Below, in pieces: positions 26,841 to 35,122 of a DNA stretch of 64,000 nt. This DNA comes from JAYPWI01 sp038135065 (GTDB lineage Bacteria; Actinomycetota; Acidimicrobiia; Acidimicrobiales; Poriferisodalaceae): NCBI GenBank assembly GCA_038135065.1, contig JAYPWI010000017.1:11574-75573 (forward strand), read 5' to 3'. The notes under the pieces were generated by a model. That model searched no databases. It saw only the letters and a program-made list of their open reading frames with translations, and was not told where the DNA came from. Made by a program: the position numbers and the translations under genes. Each line of letters begins with the position of its first letter. Positions within the stretch are counted from its first letter, which is position 1.

Positions 26841-27910
26841 GCTGCGACTCTCCTCGTGCTGCGCATCGCTCGCTGCGTACGCCGGCGGTATACGGCGGCA
26901 AGTACGACGGCGACGGCTTCATACAGTTCGGGCGGGACGAACTGACCGACCCGGCACCGGCGATACAGGGCTCGGGTGAGGGGAATGTCCTGGCGTACCA
27001 CCACACCGTTGCGGTACGCCTCCCGCCGGAGACGTTGAGCGAATGCCCCAGCCCCTCGGGCGACGACCCGGGGCGCACCCTCGTTCTCGACATAGGTCAG
27101 GGCCACTGCGAACCGAATCGGGTTGATCAACAAGACATCGGCGGAGGCCACATCGACGATCATCCGATTGCGACTCAACTCGCGTGCTCGTTCTCGGCGG
27201 GCCTGCTTGAGTCGGGGATCACCGTCGCTCTCTTTGAATTCTTCGCGCACCTGCTGCTTGCTCATCCGCGAGCTCTTGACGTGCTTGTACCTCCGGTGGC
27301 CGTAGTCCACGGCTGCGATCAGGGCCGCAAGGACGGTGGCCCACAACAGCACCGCGCTGATGGCCTGGGATGTGAACGAGATCCACTCCGAGAGGCTGAG
27401 GGCGCCGGGCGCCGAGTTGATGATCCCCTGGACCGGAATCCAGAGCACCGCCACCAAGAGCGCCGTCTTGAGGATCACTCGGAATGCCTCGAACGCCATG
27501 GTCGTGGGTTTGAAGCGCTCCATACCCTTCTTCGGGCTCAGCCTCGAGAGTCGGGGCTTCAGGGCCTTCGTTGCAATAGCGCCCCTGGTTTGACCGACGC
27601 CAGCGACCACTGCGAAGACAACTGCCAAGGCGATGGGCGGTGTCAACACGGCGACCATGGTGGGTGCAATGCTCGAACCGAGTAGTCCCTCCTGGAATGC
27701 CGAGTCGAGTTCGCCCAGGAGAGAGGTGGTGAATCCGCCCAGGTGCGCCCCCATCTGAGGCACCAGGAACCGGAAGATCAGGTACAGACCACCGAGCGCC
27801 ACTGCCGAGCCGACGTCGGGGCTGCGCGCGATCTGACCCTCGCTGCGGAGCTGCCGCTTCCGCTTCGGTGTCGGATCTTCGGTTTTCTGGTCCTTGGTGG
27901 GATCTGCCAT
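26837..27910 (-). CDS. flhB: Flagellar export switch protein FlhB
   Basis: Export gate component that changes substrate specificity from hook to filament proteins; 357 residues from ATG 27910 (an upstream in-frame ATG at 27931 adds seven residues). The start KDQKTEDPTPKRKRQLRSEGQI is characteristic, and four membrane segments follow. The autocleavage site, NPTH in most FlhB proteins, reads NPIR at residues 263-266. Asn and Pro, the bond that is cut, are kept. A 130-base stretch upstream (27911-28041) holds only a small GTCCC/GGGAC hairpin. Confidence 0.94.
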   Translation of the reverse strand: MADPTKDQKTEDPTPKRKRQLRSEGQIARSPDVGSAVALGGLYLIFRFLVPQMGAHLGGFTTSLLGELDSAFQEGLLGSSIAPTMVAVLTPPIALAVVFAVVAGVGQTRGAIATKALKPRLSRLSPKKGMERFKPTTMAFEAFRVILKTALLVAVLWIPVQGIINSAPGALSLSEWISFTSQAISAVLLWATVLAALIAAVDYGHRRYKHVKSSRMSKQQVREEFKESDGDPRLKQARRERARELSRNRMIVDVASADVLLINPIRFAVALTYVENEGAPRVVARGAGAFAQRLRREAYRNGVVVRQDIPLTRALYRRCRVGQFVPPELYEAVAVVLAAVYRRRTQRAMRSTRRVAA

Positions 27911-28041
27911 CGGCTTCCCTGGGTGGACCATCCTTGGCCTGGGTTGACGTCCCTTCGTGGGACGGACGGCATGGCGCGGTGCACCGCCGTCGTTGGTGAT
28001 GGTCGGCCAGGGCGCTGATGGCTAAAGCCTGGCGGGCACGG

Positions 28042-28809
28042 TTACCGGAGGCCGAGGAGAACGTTTTCGAACGTGTCCTCCATGGAGTCCAGGAACCACG
28101 ACATCACGGAGGGGAAGGAGTTGACCGAGACGGTCACGACGATCAACACCACCATGATCTTCAGTGGCAGACCGAGGAGGAACACGTTGGCCTGGGGGAG
28201 GAGGCGGCTGGCGATGCCGAGGGCCAGTTCGCTCAACAACAAGGCTGCGAGAATAGGGACTGCGATCTGGAGTGAGGCGACCGTGTAGCGGGCCAGGGTG
28301 TCTGCCGCCATGACGGCCAACCCGTCGTTGACGGTGATGTCACCGTCGAGGCCGATGACCGAGGTGGACGTAGCCAGGCCCAAGAGGATGAGCCGGTGGC
28401 CCCCCATGACGAAGAACAGGGTGACCGCGGTGACGTCGAAGAAACGTTGGAAGACCGTCGATTGCATACCCAGTGACGGGTCGAATACGGCTGATACGGA
28501 GAGGCCGCTGGAGAGGTCGACCATGGCGCCAGCCGCAGCGAAGGCGCCGAAGATGGCGCTGGTCAACAACCCCAGGATGAGGCCGGCTGCGATGTTGAGG
28601 ATCACTGACGTGACGAGGGGTGCCAACTCGAGATGGGAGGGAGTGACCGGGGTTGCGAGAAACAGCCCTACACCGGCCGTGGTGGCGATGCGCCCCGCAG
28701 TGGGAAGACGCTGGTTGAGATAGGGGCTGGCCACCAGGAATCCACCGACCCTGGCCATGGCCAACACCAGCCCTGCCGCTGCCTCGGCGCCGATGGTCAC
28801 GTCGGTCAT
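28042..28809 (-). CDS. fliR: Flagellar export gate protein FliR
   Basis: Core export gate subunit, 255 residues with six predicted membrane segments. The family pattern is visible in GLVLAMARVGGFLVASPYL, in FFDVTAVTLFFVMGGHRLIL and in the C-terminal LALGIASRLLPQANVFLLGLPLK. It sits in the standard order fliP-fliQ-fliR-flhB-flhA. Confidence 0.95.
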   Translation of the reverse strand: MTDVTIGAEAAAGLVLAMARVGGFLVASPYLNQRLPTAGRIATTAGVGLFLATPVTPSHLELAPLVTSVILNIAAGLILGLLTSAIFGAFAAAGAMVDLSSGLSVSAVFDPSLGMQSTVFQRFFDVTAVTLFFVMGGHRLILLGLATSTSVIGLDGDITVNDGLAVMAADTLARYTVASLQIAVPILAALLLSELALGIASRLLPQANVFLLGLPLKIMVVLIVVTVSVNSFPSVMSWFLDSMEDTFENVLLGLR

Positions 28810-28843
28810 TACCTGATTCCTTGGGTGTTCGAGTGCCGGGGTC

Positions 28844-29110
28844 TCAGGTGAGGGTGGGGATGGCGGTCCAGAGGCGGTGGACGTAAGAGACGAACTCGGC
28901 CAGCATCCAGTTGCCGGCCAACAGCACGATGACTGCTGCGCCGATGAGCTTCGGCACGAAGGTCAGGGTCATCTCCTGCACAGAGGTGACCGCTTGGATG
29001 AGGCTGATGAACACGCCGATCACCAGGCTCGCAAGGAGGATAGGACCGGCCAGTTTGGCGGCCACGATGAATGACTCTCGGGCGATGTCGATGACGATGG
29101 AGTCGGTCAT
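28844..29110 (-). CDS. fliQ: Flagellar export gate protein FliQ
   Basis: Small export gate subunit, 88 residues, forming a two-helix membrane hairpin. The pattern GPILLASLVIGVFISLIQAVTSVQEMTLTFVPKL is highly characteristic. It lies nine bases after fliP. Confidence 0.95.
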   Translation of the reverse strand: MTDSIVIDIARESFIVAAKLAGPILLASLVIGVFISLIQAVTSVQEMTLTFVPKLIGAAVIVLLAGNWMLAEFVSYVHRLWTAIPTLT

Positions 29111-29119
29111 GAGGCTTCC

Positions 29120-30058
29120 CTAAACAACGTTGATGGATTCGACGACGGATCCGATGATCAACCCCCAGCCGTCGACCATGACGAACAGGAGCAACTTGAG
29201 GGGCAGGCTGATGAAGATGGGAGGCAGCATCATCATGCCCATCGACATCAGCACTGAGGACACGACGAGGTCGATGATCAGGAACGGAATGAAGATCATG
29301 AAGCCGATGATGAAGGCAGCCTTCAGTTCCGAGAGAACGAAGGCGGGAACGAGGACGGTGGCCGAGACGTCTTCGGGGCTGGCCGGCTCGTCGCCGCGGA
29401 GGTCGAGCAACATCTGCAGGTCGTCCTCATCAGTCTGGGTGAGCATGAACTCCTTCAGTGGCGCGAACCCGGCGTCGAAGGCCTCGCCCTGACTGAGTTC
29501 TCCGGCCAGCATCGGCTGCAGCGCGTTGTCGTTGATCTCGCTCAACACCGGACCCATCACGAACAAGGTCAGGAACAACGCGAGACCGGTGAGCACCTGG
29601 GTCGGCGGTATCTGCTGTGTGCCCAGAGCATTCCGGGTGAGACCCAACACGATCACGAAGCGGGTGAACGAGGTGGTGAGGAGCAGGATGGAGGGGGCAA
29701 TTGCCCCAACCGTCAACAGAAGGATGATCAGGACCGTGTTGGACAGCGCCCCGTTCTCGCTTTCGACGGTGATGCCGATGTCGGGTCCCTCTGGGGCTGA
29801 TGGTGGGGTTGGTTGGTCGACCTGTAGGAGGGTGGAGCGGGTGTCGGGGCCGGCGATCAGCGGATCGGTCAGCTGGCTGTCGCCGTCGACGGAGGAAGTT
29901 GTGGCGGGTTCGGTGAGCGCATCGGGGGCCGCTTCCTGTGCGCCCGCCGTCCCGGAGCCCGCAACGAGGAGCGCGACCATGAGGCCCAGCCCAATCAGGA
30001 CAGGGGTCAGGCGCCGAGAACGGCGGCTGGGCTGCGTGAGGTCAGAGGGCTTGGTCAC
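29120..30058 (-). CDS. fliP: Flagellar export gate protein FliP
   Basis: Export gate core protein, 312 residues. An N-terminal cleavable-type signal (residues about 18-40, LIGLGLMVALLVAGSGTAGAQ) is followed by a 60-residue spacer that is longer than usual, then the conserved body (SILLLTTSFTRFVIVLGLTRNALGTQQIPPTQVLTGLALFL, and FIPFLIIDLVVSSVLMSMGMMMLPP). The fliO end overlaps its start by 17 bases. Confidence 0.95.
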   Translation of the reverse strand: MTKPSDLTQPSRRSRRLTPVLIGLGLMVALLVAGSGTAGAQEAAPDALTEPATTSSVDGDSQLTDPLIAGPDTRSTLLQVDQPTPPSAPEGPDIGITVESENGALSNTVLIILLLTVGAIAPSILLLTTSFTRFVIVLGLTRNALGTQQIPPTQVLTGLALFLTLFVMGPVLSEINDNALQPMLAGELSQGEAFDAGFAPLKEFMLTQTDEDDLQMLLDLRGDEPASPEDVSATVLVPAFVLSELKAAFIIGFMIFIPFLIIDLVVSSVLMSMGMMMLPPIFISLPLKLLLFVMVDGWGLIIGSVVESINVV

Positions 30059-30515
30059 GGATCACCCGGGTCTGCTGGGGTGTCCGTACGGTGACGGTCC
30101 TCAGCCGATCCAACAGGCCGATCCGTGGCTGTTGTGAAGAAACGCTTCCGGTTCCGTCCGGAGTGCGTGTTGTTGCAGGGTCTGCGGCGGGTCGGGAGCT
30201 CGACAGCATCCCGGCTCCAAGGCCGCGTTCCGGTTGGGGGGTGCTCGTGCCCTGGCCCTCGCTCGGGCCGTCGAGCTCGCTCAGCAGGGTTACCTGGTGT
30301 TCGCCTGCTCCGACGAGAAAACGCCGGTGGTCGACTTCCACGATGTGGATCGAGGAGGAGCGTCCAAGTGACGCTCGGGCAATGATGTCGATCGCACCCT
30401 TACGACTCGTGCCCGGTCGGCGTTGCCAATGCTTGACACCGTAGAGCGCGGCGATCAGCAGTCCGAGAGAAATTGCCAACCGCAGCAGGGTGGCAAAGGT
30501 GAGCGTATCCCCCAT
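30042..30515 (-). CDS. fliO: Flagellar export gate assembly protein FliO
   Basis: FliO helps FliP assemble. The 157-residue protein has one membrane helix near the start (FATLLRLAISLGLLIAALYGV) followed by the FliO core (IARASLGRSSSIHIVEVDHRRFLVG). A proline/serine-rich disordered tail of 80 residues is poorly conserved. Identity is supported by order between fliN and fliP. It overlaps fliP by 17 bases. Confidence 0.85.
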   Translation of the reverse strand: MGDTLTFATLLRLAISLGLLIAALYGVKHWQRRPGTSRKGAIDIIARASLGRSSSIHIVEVDHRRFLVGAGEHQVTLLSELDGPSEGQGTSTPQPERGLGAGMLSSSRPAADPATTRTPDGTGSVSSQQPRIGLLDRLRTVTVRTPQQTRVIRDQAL

Positions 30516-30544
30516 GATCGTTCAGCTTCCGGGCTCTGCCCCGG

Positions 30545-31327
30545 TCACAGGGTGACCGCTTCGTCGGTACGCACGACCTCGGTCACCCTGACGCCCAACT
30601 CGTCATCGACCACGACGACTTCGCCGCGAGCCACGATGGTGCCGTTTACCAATACCTCGACGGGTGAGCCCGCTGTGCGGTCCAACTCGACGACGCTGCC
30701 CGAACCCAGTTCGAGCAGATCGCGGACCTTCATCGAGGTGCGGCCGAGCTCGACGGTGACCGTGAGGTTCACGTCCTTGAGCAGGGACATGTCCTTTGCC
30801 TGATGGGAGCTCGACCCCCCTGCAATCTGCGGGAACTCAGCGTCGAGGACGTCGAGGTCGCCCTTGCCGTCCGACGACCCCAGGCTGTCCAGCCGAGAAG
30901 TCACCATGCTCCCGATGGCGGAACCAAGGCCGCTATCCACACCGATCCACAGCGTCGCAGGCCCGCCGAGGCCATCGATGGTGGCGCGGACCACAGGGTC
31001 GATGGTCGCAGTGGCGTCGGCATCCAGTGGTGAGGCAGCGACGACGAGTTGCTCATCGAGGGCGGCCGACAGATCGATCGCAATCGCTGCGCCGACCGCG
31101 TCTTGGTGGGCGGACATCAGCGAGGCCAGATCGTCGCTGTCGCTGAGTCCGATGAACATCGTGCCCTCTGCTGCCCCCGCCACCGACAGGGCCATCGTGG
31201 GCGCGTCTGAGCTGGTGACGTCGGCTGCGACGAAGCCGATGCCGGGCGCGTGCTCCTTGAGCACTCTCTCGGTTGCTTCGAGGGCGAGTACCAGGGCGTT
31301 CTCGAGTGGGGTGGATGGCGTGCTCAT
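30545..31327 (-). CDS. fliN: Flagellar motor switch protein FliN with extended N-terminus
   Basis: C-ring protein; 260 residues, about twice the length of classical FliN. Residues 183-258 are the SpoA/FliN domain (DVNLTVTVELGRTSMKVRDLLELGSGSVVELDR ... VNGTIVARGEVVVVDDELGVRVTEV). The N-terminal 150 residues recall the CheC-like part of FliY, but I see no CheC phosphatase motif (D/S-x3-E-x2-N), so phosphatase activity is doubtful. It overlaps fliM by four bases. Confidence 0.9.
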   Translation of the reverse strand: MSTPSTPLENALVLALEATERVLKEHAPGIGFVAADVTSSDAPTMALSVAGAAEGTMFIGLSDSDDLASLMSAHQDAVGAAIAIDLSAALDEQLVVAASPLDADATATIDPVVRATIDGLGGPATLWIGVDSGLGSAIGSMVTSRLDSLGSSDGKGDLDVLDAEFPQIAGGSSSHQAKDMSLLKDVNLTVTVELGRTSMKVRDLLELGSGSVVELDRTAGSPVEVLVNGTIVARGEVVVVDDELGVRVTEVVRTDEAVTL

Positions 31328-32289
31328 GGCTTCCAGTCGACGATCTGAACGACGTACCGACGACCTCGATGTCCGAGATGGCCGAGAAGAACGGGTGCGT
31401 CACCGACTTCGATGATGGCTGGCTCGTCGATCCGGTGACTCAGGCGGAGAACCTTGCCCGGCGCGAGGTCGGCCAGTTCCGTTGCTGGTACTTCTGAATC
31501 GCGAAGTTTGACGCGTAGGTCGGTGTGGAGTTCGGGAACCACCTCGGTGAACGGCTGTGTGGTGTCGGCGGTCTTGCCGTGCTCGTTCCACATCTTGCGC
31601 TCGAGGTCGCCCATGGTCGGCTCGAGGGTGGAGAACGGATAACACAGACTGAAACTGCCGTCGACCCGACGATTGGTTGTCATCGACACCTGGTAGGTCA
31701 ACACCAGCACCATGTCCGTCGGCGCCACGATCTGAGCAAACTGCGGACTGAACTCCAACTGCAGAAGCTCCGGCTCGACCTCTTGGAAAGGGGCCAGAGC
31801 GTCGGTCAGCGGTCGGAGTACCCCCTCCATCAGGTCGTGAAGGAGGGAGGCCTCGATGCTCGACGGCCGGCGCATGGTCGAGGGGGCTCCATGCCCTCCG
31901 AGCAGGCGATCGATGAACGAGCGGCCAAGCTGGACGCTCATCTCCAACACAGCTGGCCCCGGTAGTGGCGGCATTGCTACGACGGCCAGAACCGAGGGGT
32001 CGGGCAGTGACCGGATGTAGTCCTCGTAGGTGATCTGCTCGACTGACAGGGTCTCGAGGGTGACAACGCAGCGCAGGCGTTGGGAAAACGCACGTCCCAA
32101 CTCTCGAGCGAACAACTCATGTGCTGTTCGGAGGCTGCGAACATGGTCTTTGGCGAACTTGTCCGGGCGACGGAAATCGAAGGGTTCGATGGTGCGCTCG
32201 GGCGCGAGGGCTCGGTCCCGGAGTTCAGCCAGGAGATCGTCTGGATTTCCGTCGCGGCTCGTGAACCTCGCGTCCTGCGAAACCATCAT
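31324..32289 (-). CDS. fliM: Flagellar motor switch protein FliM
   Basis: C-ring protein that receives CheY-P and transmits the switch signal to FliG; 321 residues. FDFRRPDKFAKDHVRSLRTAHE and the LLGGHG motif are FliM hallmarks, and a C-terminal SpoA domain ends in GRRYVVQIVDW. The start is set to ATG 32289 (or 32286); the reading frame continues upstream to 32511 but that part overlaps fliL and is arginine/serine-rich. The usual N-terminal CheY-binding SQxEIDALL reads only loosely here (MVSQDARF ... PDDLLAEL). Confidence 0.92.
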   Translation of the reverse strand: MMVSQDARFTSRDGNPDDLLAELRDRALAPERTIEPFDFRRPDKFAKDHVRSLRTAHELFARELGRAFSQRLRCVVTLETLSVEQITYEDYIRSLPDPSVLAVVAMPPLPGPAVLEMSVQLGRSFIDRLLGGHGAPSTMRRPSSIEASLLHDLMEGVLRPLTDALAPFQEVEPELLQLEFSPQFAQIVAPTDMVLVLTYQVSMTTNRRVDGSFSLCYPFSTLEPTMGDLERKMWNEHGKTADTTQPFTEVVPELHTDLRVKLRDSEVPATELADLAPGKVLRLSHRIDEPAIIEVGDAPVLLGHLGHRGRRYVVQIVDWKP

Positions 32290-32374
32290 CCATGCCCCGG
32301 TCGGCCGATCGCCTGTCCGCTTTAGCCGCTGACCGGCAGCGGCCGGCGTCGAGGGCTGAGGAGCGGAGTCGGTT

Positions 32375-32893
32375 TCATTGGACGAGGAGCTCGGTGAGCA
32401 CGACCCGCTTTGCCACCCGCTCCTCGGGTTCATCCTCGGTGGCCGGGGTGTTGTAGATGTCTCGGACCCGGTCGCCGATGCGGTTGCGAAGCATGTCGAA
32501 GCCTTCGGCACTGAGGATCTGCTCTGCCGTCATCGAGCTCACCTCAGTCAAAATCGCATCGTGTACGAGGGGAAGCTTGAGTTCAGCTAGGACAGAGTCC
32601 TGGCCCTCGACGAGCACGATGGCCACCCCGATCTTGGCGAAACGCGGGGTGTCGTTCGCCAGGTTCACCGTCAGCGAAGTGGCTGTGATGATGAGGCCCT
32701 CTTCCTCGGAGGACAGCGGGATGGTGGTGGTTGGCGCAGCCGCTTCAGCTGACCCCCCTCGTCCGAAGAAGAAGTAGCCGAGGCCGACCACGAGGAGGAG
32801 GCCGACGATCATGAACTTGAGCTTGCCGCCCTTCTTCTTCTCGCCGTCGGCTTCTTCCTCCACCGTCTCGTCGGTGGCGTCATCGATCGCCAT
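32375..32893 (-). CDS. fliL: Flagellar basal body protein FliL
   Basis: Single-pass inner membrane protein that supports stators; 172 residues. An acidic N-terminus is followed by a membrane helix (LKFMIVGLLLVVGLGYFFFG) and a periplasmic domain with the family pattern (TSLTVNLANDTPRFAKIGVAIVL and LRNRIGDRVRDIYN). It overlaps the end of motB by 14 bases. Confidence 0.92.
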   Translation of the reverse strand: MAIDDATDETVEEEADGEKKKGGKLKFMIVGLLLVVGLGYFFFGRGGSAEAAAPTTTIPLSSEEEGLIITATSLTVNLANDTPRFAKIGVAIVLVEGQDSVLAELKLPLVHDAILTEVSSMTAEQILSAEGFDMLRNRIGDRVRDIYNTPATEDEPEERVAKRVVLTELLVQ

Positions 32894-33902
32894 TGTCGCT
32901 CCTGGGGTTTGAGGGAGAAGGGGGTGTTGGGCCGCCGCTCAGGTCTGCCGGCCCGACCATCGGTGTCAGGGCTTGAGGATCAGGAGTGGAGCTTTGGTCT
33001 TGCGTCTCGAGGTCGGTCTCGCCCGAGTCGGCGAAACCGAACGGAAGATCGTCGGCCCGTTCGAACGCAACGACCAACTCCACCCGGCGGTTGGTTCTCC
33101 GAGCCTCGTCCGAATCACGGGGATCGCGCGGTCGGAACTCGCCGTAGCCGGAGGCGACCATGCGACGTTCTTCGACTGCGGTTTCGTAGCGGAAGTAGTC
33201 GAGAACGGCCAGCGCCCGGTCTGCGGAGAGATCCCAGTTGTCGTACCCGCCCATGTTCAGGGGTGCGTTGTCGGTGTGGCCCTCGATGAAGATGTCGTTG
33301 GCGAATCCGGCCAGTTCCTGGCCGATCGGTTGGAGTACCTGCTCGGAGATGGACCGGTTCAATTCAGCGCTGCCGCTGGCGAAGAGCACCTCGTCAGTGG
33401 AGATCACGATCACCAGACCGCGTTCGTTGAACCCGAGTTCGATGATGTCGCTGAAGCCGTTCTCTTCAGCGGCCTGGGAGATGCGTTTGGCAATCTCCAG
33501 TAATTCGTCGATGTTCAGGTAGGTGAAGCTGTCGGGCGACTCCGGGGAGCTGGGCCGCTCAGGGGACTCCACCGATTCGGCATAGGCAGCGAGGACCGAG
33601 AGCTCGCGCACGGCCTCGAGGGGCTGCGCGGTGAGGGTTCCGCCGGCGACCGGAACGGGACTTCCCGCTGGCTGGGTGCTCGCGTTGATGGCGCTGCCTC
33701 CCTCGATGATGAGGTCGTCGTAGGCCGTGTTGCCGAAACCTTCTTCGAGTCCTTTCAGAATCACCATGAACTTCGAAGGATCGAGCGTCGACATGGCGAA
33801 CAGCAGCACGAAGAACGCCATCAGTAGGGTGACGATGTCGGCGTAGGTGGTCAGGAAGCCAGGGCCTCCGCCCTCCACCTTCTTCTGCTTCTTGCGGGCC
33901 AT
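32880..33902 (-). CDS. motB: Flagellar stator protein MotB
   Basis: Stator subunit that conducts ions with MotA and anchors to peptidoglycan; 340 residues. One N-terminal membrane helix carries the essential aspartate (TYADIVTLLMAFFVLLFAMS). The OmpA-like domain begins near residue 160 and includes FIEGHTDNAPL and NWDLSADRALAVLDYF. A disordered proline-rich tail of about 60 residues follows. The coupling ion cannot be decided from sequence alone. It overlaps motA by one base. Confidence 0.94.
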   Translation of the reverse strand: MARKKQKKVEGGGPGFLTTYADIVTLLMAFFVLLFAMSTLDPSKFMVILKGLEEGFGNTAYDDLIIEGGSAINASTQPAGSPVPVAGGTLTAQPLEAVRELSVLAAYAESVESPERPSSPESPDSFTYLNIDELLEIAKRISQAAEENGFSDIIELGFNERGLVIVISTDEVLFASGSAELNRSISEQVLQPIGQELAGFANDIFIEGHTDNAPLNMGGYDNWDLSADRALAVLDYFRYETAVEERRMVASGYGEFRPRDPRDSDEARRTNRRVELVVAFERADDLPFGFADSGETDLETQDQSSTPDPQALTPMVGPADLSGGPTPPSPSNPRSDNGDR

Positions 33903-34690
33903 CAGGCAGCCTTGCCGTCCGACCTGGCCTTGAACCCGACCCGCAGGTCGGGGCCCAGACGAGCCTCCAGCCGCTCGACCAGGTTGCGGGGACTGGCTCC
34001 TTCGCGGATTGCCAGGACACCTTCCACCGTGAGCTCCCGAGCGGCAACTTCGACTGCGTTGAGTTTCTCCAGTTTCGATGTAACGGGAGCGAAAATGACG
34101 TTGGCGAAAAAGACTCCGTAGAGGGTGGTCAACAGGGCAAGCGCCATGCCGGTACCCAGCGCGTTGGGGTCGGAGAGGTTGCCGAGGATGTTGATGAGGC
34201 CGATGACCGTGCCGATCATGCCGAGGGTGGGGGCCATCTCGACCATCTTCTTGAACATGCCGATCATCGACTCGTGGCGGGCCTCCATCGCATCGATTTC
34301 GGTCTCGAGGACGGCGCGAACCTCATCTCCCTCCACCCCGTCCACGACCATGGTGAGGCCTGCGCGCAGGAACGGGTCCTCGAGGCTTTCCATCTTGGCC
34401 TCTAGGGCCAGCAGGCCGTCCCGTCGAGCGGCCTCGGAGAATTCCATCATGGTGGTGACCAAGGCATCAGGATCGGGTGGGGATCCCGTATAGGCGATGA
34501 TGGCCGCCTTGGGGAACCGCTTGGCATCCTCCATCCGGTAGCCGGAGAGGACGGCGCCGAGGGTGCCGAACAGCACGAGCACGAACGATGACGGTCCGAT
34601 GAGGGGGCCGAAGCTGTTGCCGTCCATGATCGTCGATCCGATGATCGACAGAAGGACGAGGCCCAAGCCGATGAAGGTCAGGGGATCCAT
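33902..34690 (-). CDS. motA: Flagellar stator protein MotA
   Basis: Stator subunit; 262 residues with four membrane segments. The third and fourth segments contain the critical prolines and family signature (EMAPTLGMIGTVIGLINIL and GMALALLTTLYGVFFANVIFAPV), and the cytoplasmic loop with charged residues (ALETKME-like region, ALEAKMESLEDPFLRAGL) lies between segments two and three. The order motA-motB-fliL-fliM-fliN follows the scheme common in Gram-positive bacteria. Confidence 0.94.
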   Translation of the reverse strand: MDPLTFIGLGLVLLSIIGSTIMDGNSFGPLIGPSSFVLVLFGTLGAVLSGYRMEDAKRFPKAAIIAYTGSPPDPDALVTTMMEFSEAARRDGLLALEAKMESLEDPFLRAGLTMVVDGVEGDEVRAVLETEIDAMEARHESMIGMFKKMVEMAPTLGMIGTVIGLINILGNLSDPNALGTGMALALLTTLYGVFFANVIFAPVTSKLEKLNAVEVAARELTVEGVLAIREGASPRNLVERLEARLGPDLRVGFKARSDGKAA

Positions 34691-34699
34691 GGGGGACGG

Positions 34700-34954
34700 T
34701 CAGGACTCGTTACTGCCGGGGAGCAGGGTGAGCGTTGGGCTGCGGTGTTGCTCGTCTCGCAGGTCGTCTGCTGCAACGATCACCGATGCTCTGAAGCGTC
34801 GAGCCCGATCGATGATCTCTTCTGGGGTGTCCGACACCACCAACTTCCGCCCGTCGGCGAGGGTGATCACCGTGTCGGGGGTCGCCTCGATGAGCTCGAT
34901 CAGATCCGTGTTCAGAAACATGGGCTCGCCGCGCAAGCGGTGGACCAAGATCAT
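34700..34954 (-). CDS. flbD: FlbD family protein
   Basis: Small conserved flagellar protein (FlbD/SwrD family) between the hook and stator genes; 84 residues. The sequence MILVHRLRGEPMFLNTDLIELIEATPDTVITLADGRKLVV is the family signature. In Bacillus, SwrD increases motor torque. The start at ATG 34954 is set by GGAGGTGA just upstream; the reading frame runs on to 35104 without family similarity. The 168 bases up to flgE show nothing else. Confidence 0.88.
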   Translation of the reverse strand: MILVHRLRGEPMFLNTDLIELIEATPDTVITLADGRKLVVSDTPEEIIDRARRFRASVIVAADDLRDEQHRSPTLTLLPGSNES

Positions 34955-35122
34955 GCCTTCACCTCCGTGTGAATGGACGAGTTGTGGGGCCCTGGGCGCT
35001 CCCGCGGCCGCTCTGTTGCACCATCGGCCTCGACGGACCGCCGTTAAGTCTTGTAACAGCACAAATGTCGAGATTGGCTGCCAAACATGGGGATCAGCGA
35101 TCAAATTGACCGCTCAGCGGCC

